Source: Prolixibacteraceae bacterium (GTDB lineage: Bacteria; Bacteroidota; Bacteroidia; Bacteroidales; Prolixibacteraceae). From it: a DNA stretch of 10,475 bases. The stretch lies in the NCBI GenBank assembly GCA_016788685.1, contig JAEUSS010000623.1:1-10475 (forward strand), read 5' to 3'. How positions within the stretch are numbered: position 1 is the stretch's first letter; the number at the start of each line of letters is the position of its first letter. The translations under genes and the position numbers were made by a program. The notes beneath the pieces were generated by a model. That model saw nothing but the letters and a program-made list of their open reading frames with translations. It searched no databases and had not been told where the DNA came from. Below are positions 7,474 through 10,475 of this stretch, piece after piece.

Positions 7474-8700
7474 ATGATCAATCACAGCATATACGGCGGA
7501 CTGGTACAGCTATCGGGCAACAAAATAGAGATTGAGGTTGTGAACGACGATGTGAAAGGCGAATCGCCCCGGGCGCTGCTGAAAGCGACGAGCAGCACAA
7601 AAGAAATGCCTGACGGATCGTTGGTAGAGTCGATCCCAGGCGGACCGTTCATTGACCCTAAAGTGTGGTCCATCCAGCCGGACGGATCTGGCAAAGCAAT
7701 CTTCGACTTCTCCGAGTACTTCGATGCCCCGGTTGATTACGGTTTTACTTTTCCGGCCGGAAATGAAATAGCCGTCAAGCATCCGCTCCGGTCTTTCGAT
7801 CTGAATATCCTGGCCGGCTGCAGCTACATTGAAAATGACATTGCCTCGGCTGAATTCGGAGATAAAAAGGAATTGTGGCAAGCCCCCGGAAATGCCGTTG
7901 CCATCCGCATCCTGAAGGGCGGCATGAGCCAGGACCGACAGGCCAGCTACAACGAGAGCGGCCTGAACTTTTATCAGGACTATATTCAGGGGAATAAGTT
8001 TCTGACCCACCGCCCCAATTTTCAGCGGATCTCATACAATCAGCCGGTCAGGTTGTGGTACCTTCTTCCGGGAACTATACAGGTGGTTCGCTCGCTGATC
8101 GTTGAATATACCGCTGCTGATAATTCGGTAACTGCTTTGACATTTCCGGTGACACTCGATCCGGACGGGCTCTATGAGTTTATCCTTGACCCGTCGATGT
8201 TGGGTGTGCCGGCCGATGCGAAACAATTTAAGGTGTACCAGAGCGATGGAGTGACCCAGGTGGGCGAATCGCGTACGTTTGTGATCGATCATCAATATTT
8301 TGAGAACAACACATTTCTGTTTTTTGCCAATTCGCTGTCCGGAATTGATGATGTATGGTTTACCGGGGCCGTCAAGTTGTCGCTTAATTCGGAGGGCGAA
8401 ACCGGGCTGCAAACCCTTGACCGGACAGCTACCACGCGCGACAGATCAGTGGTTGTGACTAAAAAAACAGCTTCCCGCAAATGGTCCATATTCCCCGGCA
8501 ACCGGCTGAACGCTTCGGATATTGAAGCGATTCAGGATCTGATCTATTCAAAATTTATTTGGCTGGTGTGGAATGGCCGTATCGTCCCGGTGAATCTGGA
8601 AAGCAGTGAGTTTGAGCTTACCGACACCATGAGCGATTTGTTTATTAACGACCAGCTGGAGCTCGTCTTCACCGAAGCACATAAAAACAATCATTATTAG
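7474..8700 (+). CDS. Phage tail-tip (distal tail-type) protein
   Basis: A 408-residue, mostly beta-strand soluble protein between the tape measure gene and the fibre gene, the usual place of distal tail or tail-hub proteins that close the tube and carry the fibre. Visible blocks are G-M-S-Q-D-R-Q-A-S-Y (from about residue 150), T-F-L-F-F-A-N-S-L-S-G-I-D-D (about 280-293) and a C-terminal part with F-E-L-T-D-T-M-S-D. The F-x-N-S-x-G-G/S-x-D pattern is one I recognise from Bacteroides prophage tail proteins; no enzyme motif is seen. The start at 7474 has an A/T-rich leader and no Shine-Dalgarno site. The gene is much richer in GC (about 55% in 7561-7800) than the genes before the terminator, which suggests a different origin. 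The fibre gene starts 3 bases after its stop. The distal-tail role is inferred from context. Confidence 0.65.
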   Translation: MINHSIYGGLVQLSGNKIEIEVVNDDVKGESPRALLKATSSTKEMPDGSLVESIPGGPFIDPKVWSIQPDGSGKAIFDFSEYFDAPVDYGFTFPAGNEIAVKHPLRSFDLNILAGCSYIENDIASAEFGDKKELWQAPGNAVAIRILKGGMSQDRQASYNESGLNFYQDYIQGNKFLTHRPNFQRISYNQPVRLWYLLPGTIQVVRSLIVEYTAADNSVTALTFPVTLDPDGLYEFILDPSMLGVPADAKQFKVYQSDGVTQVGESRTFVIDHQYFENNTFLFFANSLSGIDDVWFTGAVKLSLNSEGETGLQTLDRTATTRDRSVVVTKKTASRKWSIFPGNRLNASDIEAIQDLIYSKFIWLVWNGRIVPVNLESSEFELTDTMSDLFINDQLELVFTEAHKNNHY

Positions 8701-8703
8701 GTT

Positions 8704-10475
8704 ATGGACGGATTGCAGCAACTATCAAAAACCATCCGCGGGGTGAGCCGGAACAATCCGGTTACGAAACTGATGCTCCTTGAGATTATCCGGACACTGT
8801 CGCATAATCACCCTTACTTAAAGGAAGGCGACCTCACGGTTGACGCACCTTTGATTAAAACTACAGCAACAAACATTGCCCTGAAATACGACTCTGAGCA
8901 CTTTCAACTTTCTGAAAATTCGGAGTTTCAGGTTAAAGACGGCCGGTACTGGCTCAAATCTGAGCTCGTGCGCGATGCAAATAATTACCTTGCCATTGGC
9001 GGCGTAAAGATCAAATCCGGATACTCGGATAACTCCGGGCTGCTCAATGGGCTGGCTGATACAAAATTCCTTCGCCGCGACATTGATCAGACGGTTGCGG
9101 CGAAAACCGACTGGCAGGCTCAGTTAACGGCTTTGTCGGGATTTCGGGCGGGACTGGCTGGCACGGCTTATCTGGAGATGCTGGCCGATTTGGTTTCGGT
9201 GAAGAAAAACATCGGTTCAGAAAGTTACGCTTCTGGGTTTGCCGGATCAGGCTGGCGCATGGATCAGACGGATAACCGGCTGACGGTTGATTATTTGACG
9301 GTGCGTAAAGAAATGTCGGTGTACGAGCTGATCATTAACCAGATCCGCAGCACGAATGGCGCGTTATGGGTGAGCGATGCGGCTAAAATTGCATCGGTAA
9401 CCGATGGTGGAAGCTATTGGAAATGCAACCTGGACACCGACGGCGGTAATGCCGCGCCTCCATTTGTTCCGGATGACTGGATCAGGTGCCAGAAGTGGAC
9501 CGGACGAGGCATAAAATACTACTCGGCAAAAGTAACCAGCGTTGGTGCTGATTACTTCAACATCACGAAAACCGGCATTGACGGGGCTGGAACTCCGGCG
9601 GCGGGTGATACGGTAGTACGCATCGGCAATACAACGAATTCGAGCCGTCAGGGGGCCATTTACCTGACCAGTTCAGATAGTAATTCGCCTTACCTTGACG
9701 TGCTCGATGGCGTTGTTTCCGCATCGCTGGCCGGGAAAACAAAGGTGCGGCTGGGTAAGCTCGACGGCATCACCGACCCGCAAATGGGGGCGCTGACAGG
9801 ATACGGCATGTATGCTGATAATGTGTACCTGAAAGGCATCATCTACGTGACCGGCGGTAATGCCGAAACGCAGACCGGGGCACAGACGAAAGCTTCATCC
9901 GCCCAAACCGCTGCGATCAATGCCGCGGCGGCTGATGCAACAACAAAAGCCAATGCTGCACAGGTTTCATCAGAAAACTACGCCTCCGGTCTGGTTTCAG
10001 GCTTACAGGGAAGTCTCGGCGCTATGGCTTACGAGAACCTGGTTAACCTCGCGAAACTCGACAGCACGATCATACAGGGCGGTTACATCAAATCTTCCTT
10101 GCTCGATGTGAATGCCATCCGCGTCACCGGGGCGCTGGCTACCATTACCGATGCGCAGGGTTATGCGAGCAATGCGCAAAGTGCCGCTGCTGATGATGCA
10201 ACTGCGAAGGTGAATAATGTGCAGATAGGGGGCAGAAATTATGTGATTAATTCAAAAGTTATAGATAGTGAACATTATTCAGATGGTGGGACGCAACAAA
10301 TTGTAACAGATCAAAAATATGGTAATGTCGTTGAATATTCTCGCCCGGCAGGAGGAGTCGATTTTCAATACATGTTTAGTCTTTCTCCTGTGAGACTTGC
10401 GAATACAGAACTTGTTTTTTTTGTTATTGCAAAAAATGTATCTGGAGACGGTTCATTCTATTTCGGTGGATGGCC
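8704..10475 (+). CDS. Tail fibre / receptor-binding protein, 3' end beyond the window
   Basis: An open frame of 590 codons plus 2 bases with no stop before the window end, read from the ATG at 8704. It is likely the adhesin at the tail tip that contacts the host surface. In order it shows: an N-terminal part with D-G-L-Q-Q-L-S-K and a strand-rich segment (about 45-110); G-S-E-S-Y-A-S-G-F-A-G-S-G-W (about 171-184); V-Y-E-L-I-I-N-Q-I-R (about 206-215); R-L-G-K-L-D-G-I-T-D then G-Y-G-M-Y-A-D-N-V-Y-L-K-G (about 349-381); Ala-rich coiled coil (388-423); L-G-A-M-A-Y-E-N-L-V and G-G-Y-I-K-S-S-L-L-D-V (about 437-472); a second Ala-rich stretch; and I-G-G-R-N-Y at 508-513 opening a new domain. These blocks recur in Bacteroidota phage fibre and tail-tip proteins. 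The last 250 bases are far more AT-rich than the rest. Function is a family inference; the binding target is unknown. Confidence 0.8.
   Translation, partial: MDGLQQLSKTIRGVSRNNPVTKLMLLEIIRTLSHNHPYLKEGDLTVDAPLIKTTATNIALKYDSEHFQLSENSEFQVKDGRYWLKSELVRDANNYLAIGGVKIKSGYSDNSGLLNGLADTKFLRRDIDQTVAAKTDWQAQLTALSGFRAGLAGTAYLEMLADLVSVKKNIGSESYASGFAGSGWRMDQTDNRLTVDYLTVRKEMSVYELIINQIRSTNGALWVSDAAKIASVTDGGSYWKCNLDTDGGNAAPPFVPDDWIRCQKWTGRGIKYYSAKVTSVGADYFNITKTGIDGAGTPAAGDTVVRIGNTTNSSRQGAIYLTSSDSNSPYLDVLDGVVSASLAGKTKVRLGKLDGITDPQMGALTGYGMYADNVYLKGIIYVTGGNAETQTGAQTKASSAQTAAINAAAADATTKANAAQVSSENYASGLVSGLQGSLGAMAYENLVNLAKLDSTIIQGGYIKSSLLDVNAIRVTGALATITDAQGYASNAQSAAADDATAKVNNVQIGGRNYVINSKVIDSEHYSDGGTQQIVTDQKYGNVVEYSRPAGGVDFQYMFSLSPVRLANTELVFFVIAKNVSGDGSFYFGGW
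9922..10224 (+). repeat. Two copies of an Ala-rich 14-residue coiled-coil motif in the fibre
   Basis: Bases 9922-9963 encode A-A-A-A-D-A-T-T-K-A-N-A-A-Q, and bases 10183-10224 encode A-A-A-D-D-A-T-A-K-V-N-N-V-Q. Each copy is 42 bases long, and their starts are 261 bases (87 residues) apart. The likeness is at protein level (A-A-x-D/A-D-A-T-x-K-x-N-x-x-Q), not a near-identical DNA repeat. Between them lies the A-Y-E-N-L-V / G-G-Y-I-K block. Such Ala-rich stretches form trimeric coiled-coil spacers in fibres. Confidence 0.45.
10225..10475 (+). other. AT-rich, possibly exchanged carbohydrate-binding-like domain of the fibre
   Basis: From the I-G-G-R-N-Y codons onward the fibre frame continues with Y-V-I-N-S-K and a strand-rich, aromatic-containing sequence that runs off the window. 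The I-G-G-R-N-[LY]-[LV]-x-N-S opening is common in phage fibres just before jelly-roll, carbohydrate-binding-like domains. GC drops from about 55% (9961-10200) to about 37% (10231-10475) by hand count, while the frame stays open. The domain identity is an inference from the opening motif and strand pattern. Confidence 0.5.

Noticed and set aside
7510..8010. Minus-strand open frame of 166 codons opposite the tail-tip gene
   Set aside because: It is a shadow of the GC-rich coding strand: no neighbours on that strand, no start context, and the plus-strand protein has recognisable blocks.
9860..10111. Small plus-strand frame inside the fibre gene, rich in Pro and Arg
   Set aside because: It is an out-of-frame reading of the Ala-rich fibre repeats; the fibre frame is open through the whole region and carries known motifs.
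1..10475. Defence island, toxin-antitoxin pair, CRISPR array, tRNA, retroelement or insertion sequence
   Set aside because: Both strands were considered. There are no regularly spaced repeats, no cloverleaf, no transposase or reverse-transcriptase motifs, and no unexplained stretch over 107 bases outside genes.

Overview
The window is a stretch of a bacteriophage or prophage virion-structure operon. Every gene is on the + strand and almost every base is coding. The protein families (a portal with an early P-W-G-D-D-N-x-W-P-Q motif, a Bacteroidetes-style tape measure protein, and a fibre with the VYELIINQIR and GYGMYADNVYLKG blocks), the near absence of Shine-Dalgarno sites and the moderate GC content point to a Bacteroidota host. 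The exact host cannot be told. Integration, replication, terminase, capsid and lysis genes are not in the window.

Layout: bases 45-1367 encode a portal-like protein. Bases 1371-3883 hold four short, tightly packed genes, with junctions of 3 bp, an ATGA overlap, 1 bp and a TAATG overlap. By position and sequence style these are connector, neck, tail-terminator or tail-completion proteins, of which only the last has a fairly recognisable pattern. Bases 3887-7366 encode a tape measure protein of about 1159 residues. A clear intrinsic terminator follows at 7371-7406, in the only real intergenic gap (107 bp). Then come a 408-residue tail-tip-type protein (7474-8700) and a long tail fibre or receptor-binding protein that starts at 8704 and is still open at the window end, with at least 590 codons.

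Working together, these genes would make the DNA gate in the head, the neck that joins head to tail, the internal ruler that sets tail length, and the tip and fibre that recognise the host cell. The tape measure protein indicates a long tail. No sheath or contractile baseplate gene was recognised, so a siphovirus-like particle is the simplest reading.

The most notable structure is compositional mosaicism. By hand counts GC is about 42% in the portal sample and about 37% in the tape measure sample. It jumps to about 55% in the two genes after the terminator, then falls back to about 37% inside the fibre frame, at an I-G-G-R-N motif that commonly precedes an exchangeable carbohydrate-binding-like domain. 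I see no evidence for an undescribed defence or other accessory system. The rest is an ordinary, poorly characterised Bacteroidota phage structural module.
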